A stretch of 64,000 nt of DNA, taken from NCBI GenBank assembly GCA_032433765.1, contig JAVIAB010000160.1, positions 34,629,702 through 34,693,701 on the forward strand, written 5' to 3'. Position numbers and translations under genes: made by a program. Numbering within the stretch: the first letter of the stretch is position 1; the number at the start of each line of letters is the position of its first letter. Below are positions 49,801-58,262 of this stretch, one piece after another. The DNA is from Megaustenia siamemsis. Lineage: Eukaryota > Mollusca > Gastropoda > Stylommatophora > Ariophantidae. A model generated the notes under the pieces. The model ran no database searches. It was not told the origin of the DNA and was given only the letters and a program-made list of their open reading frames with translations.

Positions 49801-52800
49801 AGTAAACATGACAAGCAAAAAATATGGATTACATATGAAAAAGACTAAAACCACAATCATAAACAAAGATAATACTGAAAGCCTACAAGTGGATACCAAA
49901 GTTGAAGGAATAGACCTGGAGACAGCTCAGAGCTACAACTAGTACTTTGGACATACTATAACCAGTGAGGGAAAATGTAGAACTGAAATAAACAAAAGAA
50001 TATTAATTTGTAAATTATTAAATAGCAAAAAGTAATTTTAATGCCCTGAAAAATATACTAACATCTAAGCAAATAGTACCAGGGATAAAATTAAGAATAG
50101 CAAAATTTGATATCTTCTCAACATTCCTATATTATATATGCAGAAACTTGGTTAATAGACAAGTAAACAGAACAGAAAATTAAACCTTTGAAATGTGGAT
50201 TTATAGAAAAATAGAAAGAACTGGATGGAAAGGAAAAGAAAATAAATGATGAAGTCTTAAAAGAACCAAAAATGAAAAGAGAAATCATCATCATGTGCTA
50301 TACCGGTTGGCATTGGCGATCATGTCCCTCCACAATCTTCTATCAACAGTGCATCGTATGAGTTCTGTTGTTGACTGTTTTCCATGCCATGACACAAAGC
50401 TATCCAGTATTTTCTCTCTCCGTCGTCCGCGATCTCTCTTTCCTTTTATTTTGCCAGTTGTAACCAAGTATTACGATAGCGGCTTGTTAAACCTCTGATC
50501 AACGGTTCCGGCTTGGTATAGAACCGTTGATCAGAGGTTTAACAAGCCGCTATCGTAAAAACGATGTTGTTAATGAAACGTAGACCTGATACAGAATGTG
50601 TAAATTAGCAGTAGATAGTAGTGATAGTTTTTTCGGCCCTAAAACAACAACAAAAATAGGATTCTGGAATGTGCGAACAATGGCCGCTCCGACGAAACAT
50701 GCACAGGTCGCGAGCGAGATGGACAGATACGATCTAGATATTTTAGGATTAAGCGAAATGCGCTGGCCTGGAACAGGTAGGAGATCTATTGATAATAAAA
50801 TAGTAGTTTTTTCTGGAAGGGAAGATGGAAAACACCGTGAAGGAGTAGGCATAATGATGACAGACAAAGCTGCAAGAAGTTTATTAGAATGGGAACCAGT
50901 AAATAGCCGTCTGATACGAACACGATACAAAACAAAACATGGAAGACTTTCAATTATTCAATGTTATGCGCCTACTAACGAAGCTGATGATGAAGTTAAG
51001 GATGATTTTTATAACCAACTGCAACAACTTATAAACAAAATACCAAAACACGATCTTTTAATTGTAATGGGAGACTTCAACGCCAAAGTAGGACAAGATA
51101 ACGCAGGAGTGGAACATGTGATGGGGAGAGAAGGCTGTAATACAACAAGTCAGAATGGAGAAAGATTAATAGAATTATGTTTAATAGAAGATTTAGTTAT
51201 AGGTGGGACATTATTTCCACACAAAAATATCCACAAAACAACATGGATATCTCCTGATGATAGAACATCAAATCAAATTGACCACCTATGTATTAAACAA
51301 CAATTCAGATCATCATTAATAGATGTAAGAGCATACAGAGGTGCTGATGTTAATAGTGACCACAACCTGTGCATTGGGAAAATAAGATTAAAATTAGAAA
51401 CCAACAGAAAAGGTCAATTACACATAAAATTGATAGTCATAAACTGAAAGATGAAGCCATAAAGGAAAAGTTTAACATAGAGCTAAGTAATTGTTATTCA
51501 GCACTTGGTGAAATAGACTTAGATATCAATGAAATGTGGGACTCACAGAGCAAAATACTAATGACAGCAGCAGAAGCAAGTGCTGGACTGAAGAAAATGG
51601 AAAAACGAGCTTGGATCTCAGACACCACATGGAAATACATCAAAGAAAGAAGAGAAGCAAAGAGAGCCATGACTAATGTAAAGACAGATCTTGGAAAGGT
51701 TCTGGCAAAAGCAACATACAAAGAATTAGACAACAAAGTGAAAAGTTCGGCAAGAAGAGATACAAGAGCTTATATAGACAACTTGGCAGAGAAAGCAGAG
51801 ACAGCTGCAATTACAGGAGACAGCAGAACTCTTTATACTGTACAAAAGATGCTGACAAACACCTATACATCCAGTGGAACACCAATTCTAGACAAATCTG
51901 GATTAATGCTAACAACAAGCGCAGACATAAAAGCTCGTTGGGCGGAACACTTCAAAGAAATTCTTAACCGTCCACTACCTCACAGTTTAATAGATTTTGA
52001 AGCTGAAACACCAGCAGCAGAATTAGATGTAAATTTAGATGACTTCACCTTGAGTGAAATAGAAACCACCTTAAAGCTAATGACCAATAACAAGGCTGCT
52101 GGAGAGGATAAGTTAACAGCTGAGATCCTCAAGGCAATTGATAGCCATAATTTAATACATCTCCAAAAAATGTTCAACATCATTTGGAAAACAGAGAAGA
52201 CGCCTCATAAATGGAAAAAAGGAATCATTGTTAAGATCCCAAAAAAGGGCAATCTTAGAGATTGTAACAACTGGAGAGGCGTGACACTTTTGTCAGTTGC
52301 CTCAAAGTTATTCTGTAAAATCATCCTAAATAGAATAAAGGATTCAATAGATACAGTGATGCGTGAAGAACAGGCTGGGTTTAGAAAAGGGAGAAGCTGT
52401 CTTGACCACATTTTCACTCTACGACTTATATTGGAGGAACACATTGAAAAGCAAAAACCTTTTGTACTTAACTTCATCGACTTCAAAAAAGCATTTGATA
52501 GTATTCATAGAGATTCTTTGTGGAAAATTCTGAAGCAATATGGCTTACCATCAAAAATCATAAATATTATCAAAGACATGTATGATGGTTACACATGTGC
52601 AGTTCGAACAGAGGAAGGACTGAGCGAATGTTTCCCAATAGAAACTGGGGTTAAACAAGGATGTATTTTATCGCCCTTGTTATTTGGAATTGTTATGGAC
52701 TTCATAATGAAGAAATGCTGCACTGGTAATAAAGGCATCGAATGGATACAAGGAGACCATTTGGAGGACCTCGACTTTGCTGATGACATAGTTCTCATCA

Positions 52801-55800
52801 GCAGTCAGATAAAAACGATGCAGGAAAACACAAATGAACTATCATCAATAGCCAGCAAAATTGGGCTTGAGGTCAATCATGAAAAGACTAAAGTCATGAA
52901 AAGTTTAATTCCAACAAGTGACAAAATATACATGGAAAACAAACCAGTAGAAGAGATCGATCACTTTATCTATCTTGGAAGTCACATTGATCGAGAAGGG
53001 GATACGAGCAAAGAAATTAGAATCAGACTGGCTAAAGCAGCAATGTCTTTCAGAAGCCTTGAAAAGTTGTGGAAATCAAAACTCATTAGCACAAACACAA
53101 AACTTAGGCTATTCAAATCAAATGTACTATCAACCCTTACGTATGCGTGTGAAAGCTGGAAAACAACAAGAGATATAGAAACAAAGTTGAACGCATTCGA
53201 AAATAAATGTCTAAGGAAAATACTTGGTATAGAATGGAACGAATTCAAAACAAACGAGGAAATTAGAGAAATCGCCAATCAACCACTAATATCTTCAGTA
53301 ATAAAGAAAAGACGATGGTCATACGTTGGACATGTGATGAGAAGAGATAATAATCGAATAGCAAAGCAAGCCCTCATATGGGAAACAACAGGTAAAAGAA
53401 AAAGAGGAAGACCCAGGGAGACACTGAGAAGAACATTGATGAGAGAGGCAAGAGCAGCAGGAATCGGCTCCCTCAATGAGATAGAACTGCTTGCACAGAA
53501 CAGAGACAGATGGCGAGATTTGATAAAATATCTTTAAAAGAAAACTGCTAGAACAAAAATTCATATAGGAGAAGGTGTATCTTGGTCTACGCCCTATGGG
53601 CCGGTTACGGCTCGAAAGGTCAATAGATAGAACCAAGTATTCCACCTTACCTCTTCTCATCATGTGCCCAAAAAATGTTGATTGCTTCTTTCTGATGTTT
53701 TTTTTTAAGAGCTCCCTTTTTGTGTTGGCCTCTTTGAGAACTTTCTCATTGGTCTTTTTAGCTGTCCAGGGAACTTTCAACATTCTTCTGAGAAATCCCA
53801 TCTCTGTGGCCTCTAATCGTCTTTTCATTTGTTTGTCTATTGTCCATGATTCACTTCCATAGGTCAGAATTGGTTCTATATAGCATCAATGAACTCTCTT
53901 TCTCATTTCTATTGACATAGATTTGTTGCATAAGATATTTTTCATTTTATGAAATGCTATTTTGGCCTGAGCTATTCTGCTTTTTATTTTGTGTGTTGCA
54001 TCTCTCATCTGATGTTATTATTGTGCCCAAGTATTTGAAACGTTGCACTTGTTTCAGATTTGTCTTGTTTATTTTTATGCTGCATGATGGTGATGATTGT
54101 TTCTTCGATATAACCATTACTTCTGTTTTCTTACTATTCAGGCTGAAACCTTTCTTGTTGCTTTCTTTTACTATTATATCCATCATTTCTTGTAGCTCAT
54201 TTTCTGTCTCTGCTATTAAGACTGTGTCATCCACATATCGTTAATTATTTATGTTGTGACCGTTGACTTCAATTCCTTTTTTGTCTACTATTGATCTCAT
54301 AATATGTTCGCTGTAAAGTGAAAACAAATCCGGTGACAGAGCACAGCCTTGTCTGACTCCTTGTTTTATAAATTGAAATTGTCCTGTTTGGTTGTTAATT
54401 CGTATAGCTGCTGTTTATTGCCAGTACATGTTATAGCACATATATAGATCTTTCTTTACCTCTATAGATCTTTCTATCAATGTTCTTAAGATGTATATTG
54501 CATTATTGGTGCCCTTTCCTTCCACAAATCCACAATGTTCCTCATTTATTTCTGGTTTTATTTTGTTCCTTACACGTCTCATGATGATTCTTAGTAATAT
54601 TTTAGTCATATGGCTCATGAAACTAATAGTGCGATGGTCTTCACAATCAGTGGTGTCTGACTTCTTCTGTATGGCTACAAGGATAGATTTTAGTAGATCT
54701 TCAGGTATGTGTCCAGTGTTATATATGTCATTGAGTAGTTTTGTTATGACTTGTACTCCCAACTCTCCTAATGCATTTATCTCTTCAATTGTTATATTGT
54801 CGGGACCTGGAGCTTTGCCTCTTTTCATGTGTTGAATTGCGTCCTCCACTTCACTCTGCATTATTGGTGGTCCTGTGTCTTCATTTTAATTGTTTAATTC
54901 TGGTCTTTCATCATCATAGAGTTGACTGATATATTCTGTCCATCTTTCCATTGTCTTCTCCTGTCCCATTATTATATTTCCTTCCTTTGATTTCACACAT
55001 CCTGAAACTTTTATATCTTTTCTTCCTGTTAATTCATTTAACTGATTGTGCATAAATTGTGAGTCTTTCTTTTGTTGTTTTTCCATTTCTTCACATTTGT
55101 TTTAACCATCCTTCCTTTGCTTCTCTGCACTTGTTTTGGATCTCTGTGTGCAATATTTTGTATGTCCGTTCTCTTTCTTATGTTTTCTTCTTTCGTCCAT
55201 TAGTTGTAATATTTCTTCTGTCATCCATTTCTTTTTGTTGACTCTTTTAGTCACTGGTATTACTTCTTTTGATGTTGTTGAATCGATTGTTTGAGCATTT
55301 TCCACTGTTCCTGGATGTCCTGTATTTTCTCAATAGCATTATATCTATTTTGTACTATCGTGCTGTACTTATCACTCATCTGTTTATCTACTCTTAGCAT
55401 ATCTAGTTCTGATTTTATATTTCTTGGTGATTTCTGTGCCTTCCGCAGTTTTATTCTTATTTTTCCAACTACTGGTACATAGTCACTATTGCAATCTGCT
55501 CCTGGCCTTGTTTTAACAGATGTTAGCCCATTCCTGAATCTTCTCTGTACCAGTATAAAATCAATTTGATTGTGTACTTTTTTGTATGGGCTTTGCCATG
55601 TCCATAGTCGTCTAGGGTGTTGTTTGAACCAGGTGTTACCTATAATCATTTCATGTGTCCTTGCCAAATCTATCAATCTATCCCCTCTATCATTCGTCTC
55701 TCTTTGGGTGCCCCCCAGTCACATTTTGCACTTTAGCTGTTCCTACTTTTGCATTTAAATCCCCTGATATAATAGTTATTTCTTGGGATTTACACTGTTC

Positions 55801-57415
55801 CATGGTCGCCTCTAGCTCTTCATAAAAAGTGTCAATGTCCTCTTCTTCGCTATTACTTGTTGGTGCATAAACTTAAATTATGTTGGTATCCATTGGTCTA
55901 CCTCTCAATTTTACTAGCAGAATTCTGTCTGATACTGGCCAAAATCCTTTCACTGTTTTGCTTCTTTCTCTATCTAACATGATGCCTACTCCTCTTTCGT
56001 GTGTGGTTCCCCCAGAGTAAATTACATTTCCTCTGTCGCGTTGTAATAATCCTTCTCCTTTCCATCTCATTTCACATAGTCCCAAGATGTTCAATTGCAT
56101 TCTCTTCATTTCTTGACTGATGTTTTCTAGTTTTCCAACCTGGAATGCTGATCTAATGTTCCAAGTTCCTATTGCTAGTGTCTCTTTATTTTTGATCTTG
56201 CATACAGTAGCATGATGATGATTGGGTGTAACCTGTAGCACATGACGCTCCCTACCGGACGAGGTGGCTGTGAAGTCCCCATTAACGTCGTTAGCTGTAA
56301 ACATAAAGTTGTGGTTGGAGAAAAAAAGAGAACTACCAAACAAAATTCAAACACGACAAATGAGATTTTTGGGACATGTTAAAAAAACACAGCAACCTAC
56401 TAAAAGTAATCTTGGAAGGGAAAATACAAGGTAAAAGAGGCAGAGGCAGACCAAGACTAACATGGACGAGTAACATCAAAAGATGGACAAGTCAGCCTAT
56501 GACAATCTGCACCATCAAAGTAAGCACGAGATAGAATGAAATAGAAATGGTGCTCCATGACAGCCAAACTTAAATGCAGATATGGCAAATGATAATGAAT
56601 AGTAGTGTAGTGTCATTTATATAGTAACTGTAGTGTGTAATATAGTTTGGTGTGTAATAGTAAATAGTGTGGTGTGTAAGAATGAGTAGACCACCAACTG
56701 GGGTCAGTGATCCACTGACAGTGATTTGAGAGACACCAGTGATTTAAATTATAGTGACACCAAGAAGCAATTCTTATTCACTGACTAACAATAACATTGT
56801 CATTGATTGTCTAATCGTTCATAATTTTATATTCATTCTCAGTGAATTGAGTAACTTTACTTAGTGTCGTCACTGATTTCAATCAATGATTTAGTCTTGC
56901 TACTCTAGTTCTAGTCCGACTAGGACTAGTCGTACTCTTATTAACTTACTTAATAATTAAGTAGTGTAGTGTAGTCTTGGTAGTAAATAAAGTTAAACTT
57001 ACTGATCTGAAACTTTCAGAAACTCACATACAGTGAATACAATTACTAGTATATGTCAATGATACATGATACATACCATGTCACTCCACTCAAACTACTC
57101 AAACTTAACTTAAACTTAACGACTTTTAACTACTCAACTCCAGTCTCAAGTCTCAGTCTCCAGTCCAAAGCCAAAGTTTATTTTTTTATTTTATTAATTG
57201 TTCCCGCGCCGTTATTATTGTATTAATTCATAACTATTCAATTGAGAAAAAAAATAGCTAGTAACCTTAAAAGGGTATATTTCCAGACCATATGAAGCAT
57301 AAAGTGAGTTTAACTTAGCAGTAATTTCCTCCCTCCTAGAACTGTCAACAACTGCCTGTGGTATTGTTGTTGTAACTTCTGCCATGCCGACAACTTGTAG
57401 CTCTCCTGTGTCCAT
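43414..57415 (-). CDS. MMACHC: MMACHC (cblC) cobalamin-processing protein, four exons
   Basis: MMACHC binds incoming cobalamins in the cytosol, removes the upper ligand (reductive decyanation, glutathione-dependent dealkylation) and passes B12 on towards methionine synthase and methylmalonyl-CoA mutase. Coding exons, in transcript order: 57415-57266, 47919-47725, 44724-44572, 43854-43414; 312 aa in frame. Family signatures are GLEIYPFK, GWYNEQ, HVAGAAYYY (the HxxG cobalamin-binding histidine, His122 in human), GVCIHPKYGGWFAVRG (with the arginine equivalent to Arg161) and HWKDWRYRD. Exons 2 and 3 (65 and 51 codons) have the same length and boundaries as in human. The tail after YFATLP is charged and divergent, as in other animals. 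ATGs at 57415 and 57385 both have good context (purine at -3, G at +4); the first gives a 50-residue exon 1, the second 40. Intron 1 (9.3 kb) carries nested LINEs. No disabling change is seen. Confidence 0.95.
44572..44724 (-). CDS. MMACHC: MMACHC exon 3
   Basis: Acceptor cttccag above 44724, donor gtaata below 44572. 51 codons, phase 0 at both ends. It encodes VEVIHDFEMTPKRRARVLVQ and PASHVAGAAYYYTRRALNPD, the B12-binding core. Confidence 0.96.
45185..45980 (-). mobile_element. LINE D fragment (RT C-terminal half)
   Basis: In MMACHC intron 2, same strand as the gene. The frame 45846-45415 reads MKINTAKTEAIRISKLRHPL, FKYLGTMFTEDGKLDREIDM, then IFIPALCYESQTWTLS and LRKINTCEMQCLRKV, typical of the RT thumb and after. 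The upstream end near 45980 adds DENLLQKHL. The 3' end resembles 42565-42800. It is missing the catalytic RT core. Confidence 0.8.
46122..46225. repeat. Minisatellite, 26 bp x 4
   Basis: Units start attacttctactatggacaa at 46122, 46148, 46174 and 46200. MMACHC intron 2. Confidence 0.92.
46470..46670 (+). repeat. S-type dispersed repeat, old copy
   Basis: Weak but colinear match to the second half of the S copy at 19355-19715: acaagactggtcagtctgtc, ...agccact..., cagtcagctgagtcattaac and aactttcagcc. Confidence 0.35.
46748..47033 (+). mobile_element. SINE T copy 10, complete, with target-site duplication
   Basis: The insertion is 46760-47021, flanked by the 12 bp repeat actaatttgact at 46748-46759 and 47022-47033. 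The tRNA-like head begins ggagccgcgatagctcagtg. The pol III A box (tagctcagtgg) is at 46770-46780 and the B box (ggttcgatcc) at 46814-46823. The body ends in gtactttactttttc. It lies in MMACHC intron 2, antisense to the gene. Confidence 0.95.
47034..47724. other. MMACHC intron 2, nothing recognised
   Basis: AT-rich with a poly-A run (about 47434-47454) and a C9 tract near 47662. No gene besides the flanking exon. Confidence 0.45.
47725..47919 (-). CDS. MMACHC: MMACHC exon 2
   Basis: Acceptor ttttcag above 47919, donor gtacac below 47725. 65 codons, phase 0. It encodes IGWYNEQVDASYQFNLHPDT, LAYVVISAPDMFENAFVPF and LDLLDKCMQYYFSLAKK. Confidence 0.96.
47920..48670. other. MMACHC intron 1, start; unassigned
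   Basis: No clear feature. The last 250 bp may be a degraded upstream part of LINE C (see 49753), but I cannot show it. Confidence 0.35.
48671..49767 (+). mobile_element. 1.07 kb insertion with 15 bp direct repeats, carries E repeat
   Basis: gtaactattactaac occurs at 48671-48685 and 49753-49767 and encloses 48686-49752. The first part (48715-49020) is the E repeat, encoding GPGITANELKSIIAQ and, further on, MKHTAHGVHRAPNSVAP. The rest shows no recognisable domain. The right-hand duplication reads on into LINE C coding sequence, so the insertion appears to lie in LINE C. Element class unknown. Confidence 0.6.
50471..50558. repeat. Perfect 38 bp inverted repeat at the 5' end of LINE A
   Basis: 50471-50508 is the exact reverse complement of 50521-50558; the spacer is 12 bases (50509-50520). 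The first two bases of the left arm belong to the target duplication, so 36 bp of the pair are within the element. Either a 5' fold-back made during insertion or a native structured leader. Confidence 0.95.
50596..51447 (+). CDS. LINE A AP endonuclease (ORF part 1)
   Basis: 283 aa. Apurinic/apyrimidinic-like endonuclease that nicks target DNA for retrotransposon integration. Motifs in order: KIGFWNVRTM (Asn, about residue 24), LGLSEMRWPG (catalytic Glu, about 53), IIQCYAPTNEADDE (about 118), DLLIVMGDFNAKVG (Asp and Asn, about 152) and SDHNLCIGKIRLKL (His, about 258). All metal and catalytic positions expected in the family are present. The start is the first ATG after the hairpin leader. The frame ends with 18 residues that run out of register with the RT frame, which overlaps it by 79 bases in the -1 frame. 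Confidence 0.9.
   Translation: MCKLAVDSSDSFFGPKTTTKIGFWNVRTMAAPTKHAQVASEMDRYDLDILGLSEMRWPGTGRRSIDNKIVVFSGREDGKHREGVGIMMTDKAARSLLEWEPVNSRLIRTRYKTKHGRLSIIQCYAPTNEADDEVKDDFYNQLQQLINKIPKHDLLIVMGDFNAKVGQDNAGVEHVMGREGCNTTSQNGERLIELCLIEDLVIGGTLFPHKNIHKTTWISPDDRTSNQIDHLCIKQQFRSSLIDVRAYRGADVNSDHNLCIGKIRLKLETNRKGQLHIKLIVIN
51369..53537 (+). CDS. LINE A reverse transcriptase (ORF part 2)
   Basis: The open frame (51369-53537) is long enough for 722 aa; the true entry is probably near 51410, where it joins the endonuclease frame by a -1 shift (likely a one-base indel at the AGAAAAGG stretch). RT domain motifs: GIIVKIPKKGNLRDCNNWRG (fingers, about 280), AGFRKGRSCLDHIFTLRLI, FIDFKKAFDSIHR (motif A Asp), GVKQGCILSPLLFGIVMD and DFADDIVLIS (motif C, both catalytic Asp). 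The C-terminal part ends HVMRRDNN...KRKRGRPRETLRRTL and DRWRDLIKYL, a basic nucleic-acid-binding tail. No stop interrupts the domain; enzymatically it looks intact. It lies antisense in MMACHC intron 1. Confidence 0.92.
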   Translation: MHWENKIKIRNQQKRSITHKIDSHKLKDEAIKEKFNIELSNCYSALGEIDLDINEMWDSQSKILMTAAEASAGLKKMEKRAWISDTTWKYIKERREAKRAMTNVKTDLGKVLAKATYKELDNKVKSSARRDTRAYIDNLAEKAETAAITGDSRTLYTVQKMLTNTYTSSGTPILDKSGLMLTTSADIKARWAEHFKEILNRPLPHSLIDFEAETPAAELDVNLDDFTLSEIETTLKLMTNNKAAGEDKLTAEILKAIDSHNLIHLQKMFNIIWKTEKTPHKWKKGIIVKIPKKGNLRDCNNWRGVTLLSVASKLFCKIILNRIKDSIDTVMREEQAGFRKGRSCLDHIFTLRLILEEHIEKQKPFVLNFIDFKKAFDSIHRDSLWKILKQYGLPSKIINIIKDMYDGYTCAVRTEEGLSECFPIETGVKQGCILSPLLFGIVMDFIMKKCCTGNKGIEWIQGDHLEDLDFADDIVLISSQIKTMQENTNELSSIASKIGLEVNHEKTKVMKSLIPTSDKIYMENKPVEEIDHFIYLGSHIDREGDTSKEIRIRLAKAAMSFRSLEKLWKSKLISTNTKLRLFKSNVLSTLTYACESWKTTRDIETKLNAFENKCLRKILGIEWNEFKTNEEIREIANQPLISSVIKKRRWSYVGHVMRRDNNRIAKQALIWETTGKRKRGRPRETLRRTLMREARAAGIGSLNEIELLAQNRDRWRDLIKYL
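53642..56323 (-). pseudogene. LINE B endonuclease-reverse transcriptase, broken
   Basis: Reading on the minus strand: AP endonuclease N-terminal part at 56220-55873 (LAIGTWNIRSAFQVGK, ILGLCEMRWKG, GVGIML), its C-terminal part with the CNSDYVPVVGKIR block at 55676-55440, RT fingers at 54861-54480 (GKAPGPDNITIEEI, HCGFVEGKGT) and the YVDD catalytic box with VLIAETENELQEMM at 54240-54190. There are frameshifts near 55870, 55090 and 54415 (the last with a deletion) and a one-base loss just before YVDD. This is a retrotransposon gene, RTE-like by size and layout (inference). Confidence 0.8.
56601..57265. other. MMACHC intron 1, proximal part
   Basis: AT-rich sequence with tagtgtagtgt-like low-complexity runs near 56600-56680 and 56960. 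No gene or repeat family is recognised. Confidence 0.45.
57266..57415 (-). CDS. MMACHC: MMACHC exon 1 (coding part)
   Basis: Ends YASYGLEIYPFK, the exact point where human exon 1 ends (YPFQ), at a non-consensus but valid donor aag/gttact (57265). The frame is open further upstream to a TAA near 57508 but has no other ATG. Confidence 0.88.
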
Positions 57416-57432
57416 GATGACGCAACCAACAA

Positions 57433-57461
57433 TCAACTCTTCATTGTGGAGAGCGTCACAT
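57433..57461 (-). promoter_or_regulatory. Two minimal upstream ORFs before MMACHC
   Basis: On the minus strand, ATGTGA (57461-57456) is a start codon followed at once by a stop, and ATGAAGAGTTGA (57444-57433) encodes three residues. Both precede the first MMACHC ATG by 18-46 bases. They could damp translation if transcription starts upstream of 57461; that is not visible from sequence. Confidence 0.4.
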
Positions 57462-57645
57462 AAGAAGATTTTGAGGGTCGTTTTTGAATATACAAGTTTT
57501 TATCTACGCAGAATAGCTTAGGCCAAATTTGCATTTCGGAAACGTTTTGTGCAACAGGTCTATGTCAATAGAAGTGAGAAAGAGGGTTCATAGGTGCTGT
57601 TTTAAAGCTAAGTCTGACCTATGGAAAAAAAAAATCATAAACAGT

Positions 57646-57647
57646 AG

Positions 57648-57689
<42 letters not shown>

Positions 57690-58207
57690 GATCAAGACTC
57701 GATCAGAGTAGGATTCCAGACTCTCTCATGAAGTCAGCTGTCTGTTTCAGCGAATCGATTGCCCCATATCAGCTGTTTCTTGAAGCCTTTCCGGTCAGCG
57801 GTAGTTTCTATCATAATTAGAGTCTGTTAGATCCAGTCTGATTGATTACTTGTTAAAACGTTGCACTGTGTTCTGCGCCAGTGGCCCAGTGCATCCGATT
57901 TCAGCCAGCATTTTATTCAGGTTTGCTTTCCTTAGCGTTTGATTGTCCCCAATCTTCCTGCAAGGCAGCAGATTGTCTTATCTGTAGGGGGATTATGCCC
58001 TTAGATGGTCGGCCCTCCCAGGCTTACGAGCACCATCTGCCCAAGCTTGATGTAGTAGTTAGTTGGTGATTAGACCATCACACATAAAAAAACAGACTAT
58101 AAGACCCTCCTAACTATCACGAACTTCCGGGAGTCTCACCGATACTGACAAGTCATGTTATGACAAGTATTTTAAACTAAAAGTTCTACCAGATATAGGA
58201 GACAAAT
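57646..58207. mobile_element. 546 bp insertion in LINE B with 8 bp target-site duplication
   Basis: agacaaat is at 57646-57653 and 58200-58207. The insert starts with (TC)n, then a single copy of the 62 bp unit tandemly repeated at 27473 (there reversed), then ccagtggcccagtgcatccg and sequence of unknown origin. No open frame and no obvious inverted ends. An 8 bp duplication is usual for hAT-like DNA elements, but the class here is uncertain. Confidence 0.55.
57653..57687. repeat. (TC)n microsatellite
   Basis: About 17 dinucleotide units at the start of the 546 bp insertion, upstream of MMACHC exon 1. Confidence 0.95.
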
Positions 58208-58262
58208 GAAAAGACGATTTCGAAGTAACTGGGATGGGATTTTTCAGAAGAATGTTGAAAGT

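Larger units (their letters stand above)
50462..53641 (+). mobile_element. LINE A, near full length, RTE-like, with target-site duplication
   Basis: The insertion is 50473-53630 (3158 bp). The 11 bp repeat aaccaagtatt occurs at 50462-50472 and 53631-53641. It contains a ~120 bp 5' region that begins with a large inverted repeat, an endonuclease frame, an RT frame, and a short 3' region that ends ggtcaatagatag. Length, APE-RT layout, lack of RNase H and a microsatellite tail fit the RTE clade (inference). The other A copies in the window are 5'-truncated, the usual sign of target-primed reverse transcription. Confidence 0.93.
50284..56323 (-). mobile_element. LINE B, near full length, split by a nested LINE A
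   Basis: About 2.87 kb on the minus strand: 56323-53642 and 50472-50284. In order it holds a 5' region, an AP endonuclease domain, a reverse transcriptase domain, the C-terminal basic tail and a (TGA)n 3' end at about 50285. LINE A lies inside with the repeat aaccaagtatt at both edges; removing it joins RGKVEYL to VTTGKIKGK in frame. B has a ~100 bp deletion in RT and several frameshifts and is inactive. Confidence 0.88.
49753..56600 (+). mobile_element. LINE C, split by a nested LINE B
   Basis: The 5' part is 49753-50283 (LLLTNPKDLQQLLNQVN, VEGIDLETAQSYN) and the 3' part is 56333-56600 (RTRQMRFLGHVKK and the usual C tail). Between them lies LINE B with the 9 bp repeat aaaagagaa on both sides (50275-50283, 56324-56332). 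Excising B gives one uninterrupted frame across the join (EPKMKREL then PNKIQTRQMRF), which proves the order of events. The C copy itself has several stops and is dead. Confidence 0.85.
57509..58262 (+). mobile_element. LINE B fragment, split by a 546 bp insertion
   Basis: Forward-strand B pieces at 57509-57653 (QQVYVNRSEKEGS-like) and 58200-58262 (MKRRFRSNWDGIFQ-like). It starts only ~95 bases upstream of the first MMACHC ATG. It runs at 58262 straight into LINE C sequence. Confidence 0.7.

Noticed and set aside
53319..53828. 169 aa minus-strand open frame
   Set aside because: It is a fusion of LINE B coding sequence with the reverse strand of LINE A across the insertion junction, not a protein.
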